Assembly (NCBI GenBank): GCA_019416455.1
Contig: DXXG01000004.1
Span: 310,001 to 374,000, forward strand
Direction: 5' to 3'
Length of the DNA stretch: 64,000 bases
From: Clostridiales bacterium
GTDB taxonomy: Bacteria; Bacillota; Clostridia; Oscillospirales; Acutalibacteraceae
The notes under the pieces are model-generated. The model was given only the letters and a program-made list of their open reading frames with translations, did not search any database and had not been told where the DNA came from. The position numbers and the translations under genes are program-made. Positions 7,505-14,865 of the stretch are shown here, piece by piece. Each line of letters begins with the position of its first letter. The first letter of the stretch is position 1.

Positions 7505-8305
7505 TTACAGCAGTTCTCCCAGTTCTTCCAGGTCCCGGACCACCACGTCAGGCTTGGTGTCGCTCTGAGCCAGAAGTTCCGGAGTGGTCTCGCCGCTCAT
7601 CACTAAAATGGAGGTCACGTCTGTTCCAGCAGCCACGGCAATGTCCGTATAGAGCCGGTCGCCCACCACGGCCAGCTCTTCCGGCCGGCAGCCGGTTTCC
7701 CGGAGCATGTACGCCAGAGTGTGGGGAGAGGGTTTCCCGAAGAACTCACACTGGACCCCTGTGGATGCCTTCACCAGGGCGGCGATAGAGCCGCAGTCCG
7801 GGATGAATCCACCTTCCACAGGGCAGTTCCAATCGGGGTTCACCCCGTAAACAGGTTTTCCGGCCCGGATCAGATCGCAGGCGATCACCAGTTTTTCATA
7901 GACAAGAGTGGTGTCAAAGCCTAGGATCACCACATCGGCGTCGGGGGCGTCAGGAACGAACCCGGCCTTGCGGAAATCTTCCAGCAGGGAAGGGGTGCCC
8001 ACCACGTAGCATTTGGCCCCGGGATGGTGCTCCTTCAGCCATTCCAAGATGACCCCATTGGAGATGAGCATCTTCTCCGGGGGAATATGGATCCCCATAC
8101 GGCTGAGCTTTTCCAGATAGGCTTCCCGGTTCTTAGAACTGTTGTTGGTGAAAAAGCAGAAATCCCGGCCGGTCTCCTTCACACGACTGAGAAATCCCTT
8201 GGTAAAGGGGAACAAAGACTCTCCCAGGTAGATGGTGCCGTCCATGTCCAGCACGAATACTCGGACCTGTTTCAGCCGCCGGAGCTGTTCTTCTGTCAAT
8301 GCCAT
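7505..8305 (-). CDS. HAD-IIA family sugar-phosphate phosphatase (NagD-like)
   Basis: 266 residues. The ATG at 8305 is 10 bases from AAAGGA, while the GTG at 8314 would be 1 base away. The HAD core is complete: VFVLDMDGTIYLG (nucleophile and acid/base Asp), FFTNNSSKNREAYLEKL (motif II), and the C-terminal FGKPSPHTLAYML plus VGDRLYTDIAVAAG (motifs III/IV). The C2-type cap between motifs II and III defines subclass IIA, which includes NagD and p-nitrophenylphosphatases. Likely a housekeeping phosphatase acting on small phosphorylated metabolites. It has its own promoter and terminator. Confidence 0.88.
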   Translation of the reverse strand: MALTEEQLRRLKQVRVFVLDMDGTIYLGESLFPFTKGFLSRVKETGRDFCFFTNNSSKNREAYLEKLSRMGIHIPPEKMLISNGVILEWLKEHHPGAKCYVVGTPSLLEDFRKAGFVPDAPDADVVILGFDTTLVYEKLVIACDLIRAGKPVYGVNPDWNCPVEGGFIPDCGSIAALVKASTGVQCEFFGKPSPHTLAYMLRETGCRPEELAVVGDRLYTDIAVAAGTDVTSILVMSGETTPELLAQSDTKPDVVVRDLEELGELL

Positions 8306-8331
8306 TGACGCCACTTCCTTTCTCTGGGATG

Positions 8332-8360
8332 ATTATACCAGTTTTTTTTCCCTGCCGCAA
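8332..8360 (-). promoter_or_regulatory. Promoter of the HAD phosphatase gene
   Basis: Minus-strand TTGCGG (8360-8355), a 17-bp spacer, then TATAAT (8337-8332). Confidence 0.75.
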
Positions 8361-8368
8361 CGCTTCCT

Positions 8369-8680
8369 TTATTCTTGCCGGCGGGGAGTTCCCATGGCCG
8401 CGTAGTCTGCTGCTCGCTTTAAAGAGCGTTTTGCCTTCTGCATGTGGCGGCATACCGTGGCCTTGTTCACTCCCAGCAGGCGGCTGGCTTGGACCTGGCT
8501 CATGCCTTGCAGGACGCATAGCTGGATGCACTCCCGCTGCCGTGGGGTCAGTTCTTGGTCCACAGCGGACCACAGGACACGGGCAGCTGCTTTCAGTTGG
8601 GGCTGGTTGGCAGCCTGGTCACCAAAGGACGTGCCGGTCTCGCTTTTTAGAATGTCAAAGCTCAACACTTGAGTTCGCAT
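8369..8680 (-). CDS. Sigma-70 region-4-like helix-turn-helix protein
   Basis: 103 residues from the ATG at 8680, preceded by a full AGGAGG. The C-terminal half (ELTPRQRECIQLCVLQGMS, then ASRLLGVNKATVCRHMQKA) is a sigma region 4-type HTH, but no region 2 is present, so it is not a complete sigma factor. Such short proteins act as regulators or sigma-like accessory factors; the role here is unknown. The stop codon of the 68-residue gene upstream ends one base before this start, so the two are translationally coupled behind a promoter with a LexA-like box. Confidence 0.75.
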   Translation of the reverse strand: MRTQVLSFDILKSETGTSFGDQAANQPQLKAAARVLWSAVDQELTPRQRECIQLCVLQGMSQVQASRLLGVNKATVCRHMQKAKRSLKRAADYAAMGTPRRQE

Positions 8681-8681
8681 G

Positions 8682-8888
8682 TTACAGCCTCCTTTCCGTT
8701 CCGGACCGGCGTTCCAGCGCCTGAGCAGTGTGGACACAGTCAAGGTACATCTCGTATAGGATGGTCAACCGCCTTTTTCGGGCCAATTCTTCCGCAGGGC
8801 GGCTCTCCTGTTTCCGGATCCGCTCCATCCGGTCCCGTACCCGTGCGGCCTCGTCCCAATAAGTCCTGCTCCATGTGATGTAATCCAT
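8682..8888 (-). CDS. Small charged protein of unknown function
   Basis: 68 residues from an ATG at 8888 after GGAAAGGAG. It is highly charged and helical (ARVRDRMERIRKQESRPAEE), with no membrane segment or recognisable domain. It is the first gene of a two-gene operon; its stop codon is one base from the start of the sigma-region-4-like protein. A promoter with a perfect GAAC-N4-GTTC element over the start of transcription lies upstream, so DNA-damage control is possible. I cannot assign a function. Confidence 0.6.
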   Translation of the reverse strand: MDYITWSRTYWDEAARVRDRMERIRKQESRPAEELARKRRLTILYEMYLDCVHTAQALERRSGTERRL

Positions 8889-8915
8889 ATGTATACCGAC
8901 TCCTTTCCAGAAAAT

Positions 8916-8929
8916 CGAACGTTCGTTCT
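8916..8929 (-). promoter_or_regulatory. LexA/DinR-like operator
   Basis: CGAACGTTCGTTCT contains GAAC-N4-GTTC, the Gram-positive SOS-box core. It lies about 6-19 bp downstream of the predicted transcription start of the two-gene operon. It also contains the simple palindrome CGAACGTTCG, so a different regulator is possible. Confidence 0.45.
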
Positions 8930-8941
8930 TTTGCGGCCCTT

Positions 8942-8970
8942 ACTGTATCAGAACCGAAGGGAAAACGCAA
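8942..8970 (-). promoter_or_regulatory. Promoter of the small-protein/HTH operon
   Basis: Minus-strand TTGCGT (8970-8965), a 17-bp spacer, then TACAGT (8947-8942). Confidence 0.65.
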
Positions 8971-9151
8971 GAGGTTTTTTGAAAAAATCAAACAAATGTT
9001 CTAAGACTGTTTTTCGGAAAAAGGGGGTATTATTTTTTTCCATCTTGCGGTATAATAACCACAAAGGTATCCACTCGCGGCAGGCGGGGGAGCCAAAAAG
9101 GAACCTTCGGAAGTATTTCCAAATCAAGAAAGGGAAAGGAAGGTATCGGTT

Positions 9152-9634
9152 ATGGAATTTTTGAAGAATATCGGCAAGGCTGTGGGAGACGCGGCCAATT
9201 ATCTGGGAGAAAAGAACCGCCGGGCTGCCCGGCTCAACCGGATCCGTTCTGTCATTCGCTGCCAGGAAAAGGCCGCGGAACGGGAATATCTGGCGCTCGG
9301 CCGGTACTATTATCATAGCCTGCGGGACAAGGACAACATTGTGACAGAGTCCCATTGCGCCGCTTTGGATCAGATCGAGGAAGCGCTGGACAACGCTCTG
9401 GACCAGCTGGAGAAGTTCTACGGCAAGGAGGACCAGGAGGAGATCACCCTGGAGGATGTGGAGTCTTACGATGAGGATCCCATCCCGGAAGAGGTGCTGG
9501 AAGAAGCGCCTGTCCAGGAAGAGGAGATCCCCCAGCCCCAGTCTGAACCTCAGCCTCAATCTGAGCCCCAGCCTCAGCCGGAAGCCCAGGCTGCTCCGGC
9601 GGAAGAAAACGACGACCTGCCTTTTGAAGGCTGA
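9152..9634 (+). CDS. Coiled-coil protein with acidic Pro/Gln-rich tail, unknown
   Basis: 160 residues, ATG after AAAGGAAGG, with a TATAAT element at 9051-9056 about 95 bp upstream. Residues 1-100 are predicted helical and charged, with an early amphipathic stretch (FLKNIGKAVGDAANYLGEKN) and DQIEEALDNALDQLEKF. Residues 105-160 are an acidic, disordered tail with tandem PQPQSE units. No secretion signal or membrane helix is visible. A CpXC-domain gene follows 20 bp later, so they are probably cotranscribed. Function unknown. Confidence 0.7.
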   Translation: MEFLKNIGKAVGDAANYLGEKNRRAARLNRIRSVIRCQEKAAEREYLALGRYYYHSLRDKDNIVTESHCAALDQIEEALDNALDQLEKFYGKEDQEEITLEDVESYDEDPIPEEVLEEAPVQEEEIPQPQSEPQPQSEPQPQPEAQAAPAEENDDLPFEG

Positions 9635-9654
9635 GTCGGGAGGGAGTATAGGGA

Positions 9655-10284
9655 ATGTCCACCGAGATGGAAAAGGATATCATCTGCCCCCAGTGCGGGG
9701 AGTCGCAAAAATACCGGCTGTTCGCCAGTGTCAACGCCAAGGAGAACCCGGACCTGAAGCGGCGGATCCTCAGCGAGACACTGTATGACTGGCGGTGCAA
9801 GCGCTGCAATTATTTCGCCGCTATGGCCTACTCCTTTTTGTACACTGACCCGGACGCCGGGTACATCGTGTGTGTTACCCCGGCGGGAGAGGCTAACACC
9901 ATGGAGCCCACCCAGGAGATCCAGTCCTATACCAAGCGCATGGTTAAGAACCTGGCGGAACTGAAAGAGAAGATCTTGATTTTTGACATCGGCTATGATG
10001 ATGTGGCAGTGGAGTTGGTGAAAAGCGCCCTGTGCACGATCATCGCCAAAACTTACCAGGTGAACCGTGTCCACGCTTATTTCAGCCGGATCAATGGGGA
10101 AGAGATGGAGTTCGCTGTGTTCCTGCCCCGGAAGGCGGAACCGGTGTATCATTCCACCAAGCTGGAAGTGTACCGTCAGTCCCAAGAGGTGCTGCGCTCT
10201 CTGGATTTTGTGGACCCCAAGGGGTTTGTCCGGGTAGACGCCAAACTGGCAAAAAAGATCTTGCAAGACTATCAGAATATTTGA
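9655..10284 (+). CDS. CpXC domain protein
   Basis: 209 residues, ATG after GGGAGGG. The N-terminal CPQCGESQKY and later CKRCNYF give two Cys-X2-Cys knuckles of the CpXC domain (a presumed zinc-binding module named for its CPXC motif). The remainder (IFDIGYDDVAVELVKSAL, then a beta-rich C-terminal half) matches the usual CpXC companion region. The role is unknown; the context with a tailed coiled-coil protein gives no pathway. A terminator follows. Confidence 0.82.
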   Translation: MSTEMEKDIICPQCGESQKYRLFASVNAKENPDLKRRILSETLYDWRCKRCNYFAAMAYSFLYTDPDAGYIVCVTPAGEANTMEPTQEIQSYTKRMVKNLAELKEKILIFDIGYDDVAVELVKSALCTIIAKTYQVNRVHAYFSRINGEEMEFAVFLPRKAEPVYHSTKLEVYRQSQEVLRSLDFVDPKGFVRVDAKLAKKILQDYQNI

Positions 10285-10290
10285 CCTGTA

Positions 10291-10322
10291 AGGGGCTGAC
10301 GCGAGGGCGTCGGTCCCTTTTT
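10291..10322 (+). terminator. Terminator after the CpXC gene
   Basis: The hairpin GGGGCTGACGC / GCGTCGGTCCC is followed by TTTTT. Confidence 0.85.
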
Positions 10323-10390
10323 ATGTGTGGATTTTTCCCTAGGGACTTTCACTTTTGTCTCCTTGTCCCGATGGTTTACGGGGAAAGCCC

Positions 10391-10442
10391 TTGCCATTGA
10401 AAAAGAAAGCATGGTATAATCAAAAAAGAGGTAAACGTTTGC
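10391..10442 (+). promoter_or_regulatory. Distal promoter with LacI-type operator upstream of the sulfotransferase operon
   Basis: TTGCCA (10391-10396), an 18-bp spacer, and TATAAT (10415-10420). TAAACGTTTGC (10432-10442) follows immediately at the transcription start. The same 11 bases lie at 26220-26230, just after the promoter of the esterase gene that precedes a LacI-family regulator gene. Confidence 0.55.
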
Positions 10443-10597
10443 GTTGCCACAAAGGACCAGTTTTGCACGTAGAAGGAAAAGTTTGGAAAAGGGACAGATC
10501 CCGATCTGAGCAGTGTCTTTTCCAGAGATCCTTTGGGGGTTAGGACCTGATTTGCACGGGGTATCGCAGCGTGTGCATCTGCTTGGGGGGATTTTTT
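10427..10597 (+). ncRNA. Candidate structured non-coding transcript or long leader
   Basis: The 444-bp gap between the CpXC gene and the sulfotransferase gene has no credible coding frame. A strong promoter at 10391-10420 reads into it. Complementary segments are visible: CCACAAAGGA (10447-10456) with TCCTTTGGGG (10529-10538), enclosing GGAAAAGGGACA / TGTCTTTTCC and the small hairpin CAGATCCCGATCTG. A run of seven T ends at 10598. It could be a 6S-like or other small RNA, or an untranslated leader. I cannot assign a family. Confidence 0.35.
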
Positions 10598-10599
10598 TC

Positions 10600-10627
10600 T
10601 GGACAAGTTCTGGAAATCGTCTATAAT
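10600..10627 (+). promoter_or_regulatory. Proximal promoter of the sulfotransferase operon
   Basis: TGGACA (10600-10605), a 16-bp spacer, then TATAAT (10622-10627), about 100 bp ahead of the start codon. Confidence 0.65.
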
Positions 10628-10728
10628 GGTAGGCATAGAACAATCGTGGATCCGGGTGTGTTTTCCACATGGAACGAGCCTGGAAACGCGATGGAATATA
10701 GTTTACTGATTATGAAAGGAATTGCTCC

Positions 10729-12504
10729 ATGAAGATTCATGTCACTAAGAAGCAGGTGAAGATCCTCATTGCCGTTGTGGTGGCTGTGGTAGTTTTGGCC
10801 ATAGCGACGTTTTTTATTGTCCGGGCGGTGAGCCGTTCTTTCGTCCAGTCTGAGATCCAGACACGGGAGGACTGGGAGATCAACACCGGGGATGTGGCGG
10901 ACCGTGAAGCCTCTCAGCAGGTGACGGTGTATTCCGCCCCTGTGGAATCCAGCATCCAGATCCAACAGATCGTTCCTGACGAGTATGAGGAAGAAGATTT
11001 TACATATTATGACGAAGAAGTCCAGGAACGTCTGGGCCGCACCTTGATCCAGCTCATCGAGGAAGGGGAATACACCATAGAATCTCCTTTGGCGGTCCTC
11101 AATCCTTTTGGAACGGGGTCTAATGGACTGTTCCTGTATTTTCTCACAGATTCGGCCACTCAAGTGGAATATACCGTTCACGTGGAGGACGACTCTATTC
11201 CGGATTATACCGCCATCGCCAACAATCAGGGGGAAAACAGGTACAGCAAGCTTCAGGAATTCCTTTTGGTGGGCTTGGTGCCGGGCATGGAGAACACCGT
11301 CACCCTCAGGGCGGTGGATAAGAAAGGAAACGCGGAAGAAACTTCTTTCACCATCGAGATGCCTGAGACCACTTCCGGCTATGACGTGACCTTGGAGACA
11401 GTGGACGGTGACAGTGCCCAGGAACTTTCTCAGGGCTTGTATTACGCCATGGGCTTTGGAGACTATTACGGCTACACCTTCTTCTTTGACAACAACGGCG
11501 TTTTACGCTATGAGATGGTGTTGGAAGGCTATCACTCCGACCGGTTCCTCTGGGATGAGAGAGGGTTCCTTATCACCTGTGTAGGCAGTAGCAAGATCGC
11601 CAAGTTCAATCGGCTGGGGCAGGTGCTTCAGCTCTATGACTTGGGAGATTTTGAGCTTCACCACGACATCAACTGGGGACCGGAAGGGACTATCCTGGCC
11701 CTTGCCACGGATACCAAAGGGGAGACCGTGGAGGACCAAGTGATCCAGATCGATCTGGACACCGGGGAAGTCACCCATGTGGTGGACTTTACAGAGACCT
11801 TGGACAGCTATTTTGAGAACACTCGTCCCGTCACCATGACTGACCCCTTCTTCTGGTCTGAGGGGGAATGGGACTGGCTCCATCTCAACTCGATCCAGTA
11901 CGTGGAAGAGGACAACGCCATCATCGTCAGTTCCCGGGAGACCTCCACCATCATCAAAGCCACTTTGGAGGAGGAACCGGAGATCCTTTGGCTCATTGGC
12001 AACCCGGAATTCTGGGAGGGTACGGAATACCAGGACCTGAGCCTGACACCGGAAGGAGATTTCCTGTTCCAGTACGGCCAGCACGATGTGGAGCTGGTAA
12101 GGGACGATTCTCTTCCCGATGGTCAGTATTACCTGCGGCTTTACAACAATAACTATTACGCTATGAGCAGCCGGGACGACTTTGCGGTAGAAGTCCCGGA
12201 GGAAGTGAGCACTTCTTCCACCGTGGAGGAGGGCGTGAATTCCTACGTGTATTATTATTTAGTAGACGAAAACGAGGGAACCTTCACTTTGACGGATTCT
12301 TTCTCTCTGCCTTATTCCAGCCTGGTATCCAACGTTCAGGACATGGGGGATACCTATGTGGTGAACAACGGCGTCCACCAGTGCTTTGAGGAATACGACA
12401 AGGAAGGGAATATGATCCGTCAGTTTCAGTACACCTGCACTGCCAACGGCTACCGGGTGATGAAAGGTGATTTTGAGGGATTCTGGTTCTTATATAAGGA
12501 GTAA
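10729..12504 (+). CDS. Arylsulfate sulfotransferase (ASST/AssT family), membrane anchored
   Basis: 591 residues, ATG after AAAGGAATTG. Residues ~10-31 are one uncleaved-looking hydrophobic anchor, so the enzyme should face outside. An Ig-like N-terminal region precedes a beta-propeller. Residues matching the AssT active site are present: His312 (ELHHDINW), His385 (DWLHLNSIQ), Arg403 (SSRE) and His452 (GQHD), the last being the sulfurylated His by analogy. The His-Arg spacing of 18 equals that in E. coli AssT. The family moves sulfate between phenolic sulfate esters without PAPS. Intestinal Eubacterium-type enzymes do this on phenols. First gene of an operon with a GT2 and glf. Confidence 0.87.
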   Translation: MKIHVTKKQVKILIAVVVAVVVLAIATFFIVRAVSRSFVQSEIQTREDWEINTGDVADREASQQVTVYSAPVESSIQIQQIVPDEYEEEDFTYYDEEVQERLGRTLIQLIEEGEYTIESPLAVLNPFGTGSNGLFLYFLTDSATQVEYTVHVEDDSIPDYTAIANNQGENRYSKLQEFLLVGLVPGMENTVTLRAVDKKGNAEETSFTIEMPETTSGYDVTLETVDGDSAQELSQGLYYAMGFGDYYGYTFFFDNNGVLRYEMVLEGYHSDRFLWDERGFLITCVGSSKIAKFNRLGQVLQLYDLGDFELHHDINWGPEGTILALATDTKGETVEDQVIQIDLDTGEVTHVVDFTETLDSYFENTRPVTMTDPFFWSEGEWDWLHLNSIQYVEEDNAIIVSSRETSTIIKATLEEEPEILWLIGNPEFWEGTEYQDLSLTPEGDFLFQYGQHDVELVRDDSLPDGQYYLRLYNNNYYAMSSRDDFAVEVPEEVSTSSTVEEGVNSYVYYYLVDENEGTFTLTDSFSLPYSSLVSNVQDMGDTYVVNNGVHQCFEEYDKEGNMIRQFQYTCTANGYRVMKGDFEGFWFLYKE

Positions 12505-12547
12505 AGAGGTAAAATAGGGGTGTAAATCAGGAAAGGGGAAAACGAAC

Positions 12548-13564
12548 ATGAAACTGCTTTCGGTCGCGGTGCCCTGCTACAATTCGCAGGACTACATGCG
12601 CCACTGTGTGGAGACTCTGCTGCCCGGAGGGGATGAAGTGGAGATCCTCATTGTGGACGACGGCTCCAAGGACGGCACCGCCGCCATTGCGGACGAGCTG
12701 CAAGAGGCCCATCCCGGCATCGTCCGGGCGATCCACCAGGAGAACGCTGGCCACGGCGGGGCGGTGATGAAGGGCTTGACCTATGCCACCGGCCTGTATT
12801 TCAAGGTGGTGGACAGCGATGACTGGGTGGATTCCCAGGTGTTGAAAGAGCTTCTGGACCTGCTGCGCCGGTTCCATCAGAACAGGGAGCAGGTGGACAT
12901 GGTGGTCAGCGACTTCGTCTATGATAAGGTGGGAGTACGTCACAAAAAAGTGATGCGGTATCCTCAGGCGCTGCCCCAGGAGAAGATCCTCACTTGGGAT
13001 CAAGTGGGGAAGTTCCCCAAGGGGAATTACCTGCTGATGCACTCGGTGATCTACCGCACCCAGATGCTGCGGGAAAGCGGTTTGGATCTGCCCCATCACA
13101 CCTTCTACGTGGACAACCTGTTCATCTATGTGCCCATGGCCCACGTAAAGACGTTGTACTATGTGGATAAGGTGTTCTACCACTATTTCATAGGCCGGGA
13201 GGATCAGTCGGTGCAGGAGCAGGTGATGATCCGCCGTATCGACCAGCAGCTGCGGGTGAACCGTCTCATGTGCCAGCAGTTGGATCTGGACAAGGTGGAA
13301 AACGACCGCCTGCGTCGGTACCTTATCAGCTATTTGGAGATCGTCACCACAGTGACTTCCGTGCTGCTGTTCCGATCCGGTACCAAAGAGCATTTGACTC
13401 TTCAGCGTGCCTTCTGGGAGGACTTGAAACGTGATTTTCCCCGGCATTATGAGATCCTCAGCCATCGGATGTTCGGCCGGGTGCTTACCTCTCCGGGACC
13501 TGTGGGCCGGTGGTTCACTTTGACCGTGTACCGGATCAGCCAGAAGATCTTCGGATTCAACTGA
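12548..13564 (+). CDS. Family 2 glycosyltransferase
   Basis: 338 residues, ATG after GAAAGGGG. The GT-A fold signature is intact: LSVAVPCYNSQDYM at the N terminus, ILIVDDGSKDGT, a Gly-rich NAGHGGAVMKG, and the metal-binding VVDSDDW. No transmembrane helices are evident, so it acts at the inner face of the membrane. It lies between the sulfotransferase gene and UDP-galactopyranose mutase (13 bp gap to the latter). A galactofuranosyl transfer to a cell-surface glycan or lipid is a reasonable inference; the acceptor is unknown. Confidence 0.88.
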   Translation: MKLLSVAVPCYNSQDYMRHCVETLLPGGDEVEILIVDDGSKDGTAAIADELQEAHPGIVRAIHQENAGHGGAVMKGLTYATGLYFKVVDSDDWVDSQVLKELLDLLRRFHQNREQVDMVVSDFVYDKVGVRHKKVMRYPQALPQEKILTWDQVGKFPKGNYLLMHSVIYRTQMLRESGLDLPHHTFYVDNLFIYVPMAHVKTLYYVDKVFYHYFIGREDQSVQEQVMIRRIDQQLRVNRLMCQQLDLDKVENDRLRRYLISYLEIVTTVTSVLLFRSGTKEHLTLQRAFWEDLKRDFPRHYEILSHRMFGRVLTSPGPVGRWFTLTVYRISQKIFGFN

Positions 13565-13577
13565 GGGAGGCGCGCGC

Positions 13578-14684
13578 ATGAAATACGATTATCTCATTGT
13601 GGGAGCGGGACTGTACGGCAGCGCCTTTGCCCAACAGATGACTCAGGCCGGAAAGCGGTGCCTGGTCATCGACCGGCGGCCTCATATCGGAGGGAACGTC
13701 CACTGCGAGAACGTGGAGGGGATTCTGGTCCACCGGTACGGCGCCCATATTTTCCACACCTCTGACGAGGAAGTGTGGAATTATGTGACCAAGTATGTCC
13801 GCTTCAATAACTATATCAATTCCCCCGTGGCTATTTATCATGGGGAGCTGTATAACATGCCCTTCAACATGAACACTTTCTCGAAACTGTGGGGCGTGAC
13901 CACACCCGCCCAGGCCCAGGAGGAGATCCGCCGTCAGACGGAGCGCCACGCCATCCAGGAGCCGAAAAACCTGGAAGAGCAGGCGTTGAAGCTGGTGGGT
14001 GACGACATCTACCAGAAACTGATCAAGGGCTACACGGAAAAACAGTGGGGTCGTGACTGCAAGGATCTGCCTGCATTTATCATCCGGCGGCTGCCCCTAC
14101 GGTTCATCTACGACAACAACTACTTTACCGACCGCTACCAGGGCATCCCCGAGGAGGGGTATGACGCTCTGGTGGAAAAGCTCCTGGAGGGCAGCGACGT
14201 GCTGCTTTCCACAGACTATAAAACCTTTGTGGAAGAACATCCCCATATCGCGGAAAAGACCGTGTACACCGGCACCATAGACGGCTTCTTCGACTGCTGT
14301 TATGGCCCCTTGGAGTACCGTTCTCTCCGCTTTGAGGACGAAGTGCTGGACTGCCCCAACTATCAGGGCAACGCGGTGGTGAACTACACCGCCCGGGAGG
14401 TGCCCTATACCAGGATCATCGAGCACAAGCATTTCAATTTCGGGACCCAGGAGAAAACGGTCATTACTCGGGAGTATCCGGCTCAGTGGCAGCCCGGCAT
14501 GGAGCCCTACTACCCGGTCAACGACGAAAAGAACCAGGCTCTTTATGAGCGTTACCGGAAACTGGCAAAATCCCGGCCAGATGTGCGTTTTGGCGGCCGT
14601 CTGGGGGCCTACCGCTATTACGACATGGATAAGGTCCTTCGGGCCGCTCTGGATGACGCCCGTCAGGAGCTGGAAAGCCTGTAA
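13578..14684 (+). CDS. glf: UDP-galactopyranose mutase
   Basis: 368 residues, ATG after GGGAGG. The FAD-binding N terminus (YLIVGAGLYGSAFAQQM, then VIDRRPHIGGN) and the mutase motifs RYGAHIFHTSDEEVW, GYTEKQWG and RYRKLAKSRPDVRFGGRLG (split: PDVRFGGRLGAYRYYDMD) are full-length and canonical. It converts UDP-galactopyranose to UDP-galactofuranose using reduced flavin, supplying Galf for surface glycans. It is cotranscribed with a GT2 glycosyltransferase and an extracytoplasmic arylsulfotransferase, and closed by a terminator. Confidence 0.95.
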   Translation: MKYDYLIVGAGLYGSAFAQQMTQAGKRCLVIDRRPHIGGNVHCENVEGILVHRYGAHIFHTSDEEVWNYVTKYVRFNNYINSPVAIYHGELYNMPFNMNTFSKLWGVTTPAQAQEEIRRQTERHAIQEPKNLEEQALKLVGDDIYQKLIKGYTEKQWGRDCKDLPAFIIRRLPLRFIYDNNYFTDRYQGIPEEGYDALVEKLLEGSDVLLSTDYKTFVEEHPHIAEKTVYTGTIDGFFDCCYGPLEYRSLRFEDEVLDCPNYQGNAVVNYTAREVPYTRIIEHKHFNFGTQEKTVITREYPAQWQPGMEPYYPVNDEKNQALYERYRKLAKSRPDVRFGGRLGAYRYYDMDKVLRAALDDARQELESL

Positions 14685-14689
14685 TGTAT

Positions 14690-14722
14690 AGGACTGCCGC
14701 GTTTTTCGCGGTGGTCCTTTTT
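14690..14722 (+). terminator. Terminator after glf
   Basis: AGGACTGCCGCG and CGCGGTGGTCCT pair around a T-rich loop and are followed by TTTTT. Confidence 0.85.
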
Positions 14723-14801
14723 GCTTTTTGGGGGCGGCTTTATCAGAACAGGGGATAGGTCATTTTGTCAAAATCCTGCAAGTTTCCGTCAAGGAAGTGG
14801 A

Positions 14802-14830
14802 TTGCTTCCCCAGTTTTTCAGTGCTAAAAT
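14802..14830 (+). promoter_or_regulatory. Promoter of the GH31 gene
   Basis: TTGCTT, a 17-bp spacer, then TAAAAT (14825-14830). Confidence 0.6.
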
Positions 14831-14865
14831 GGACTTAGAAACTCATCATAGGGGAGGTCTATGTT

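Noticed and set aside
10355..10543. Short frame in the gap before the sulfotransferase
   Set aside because: It runs through a promoter and operator, has no ribosome site and a biased composition.
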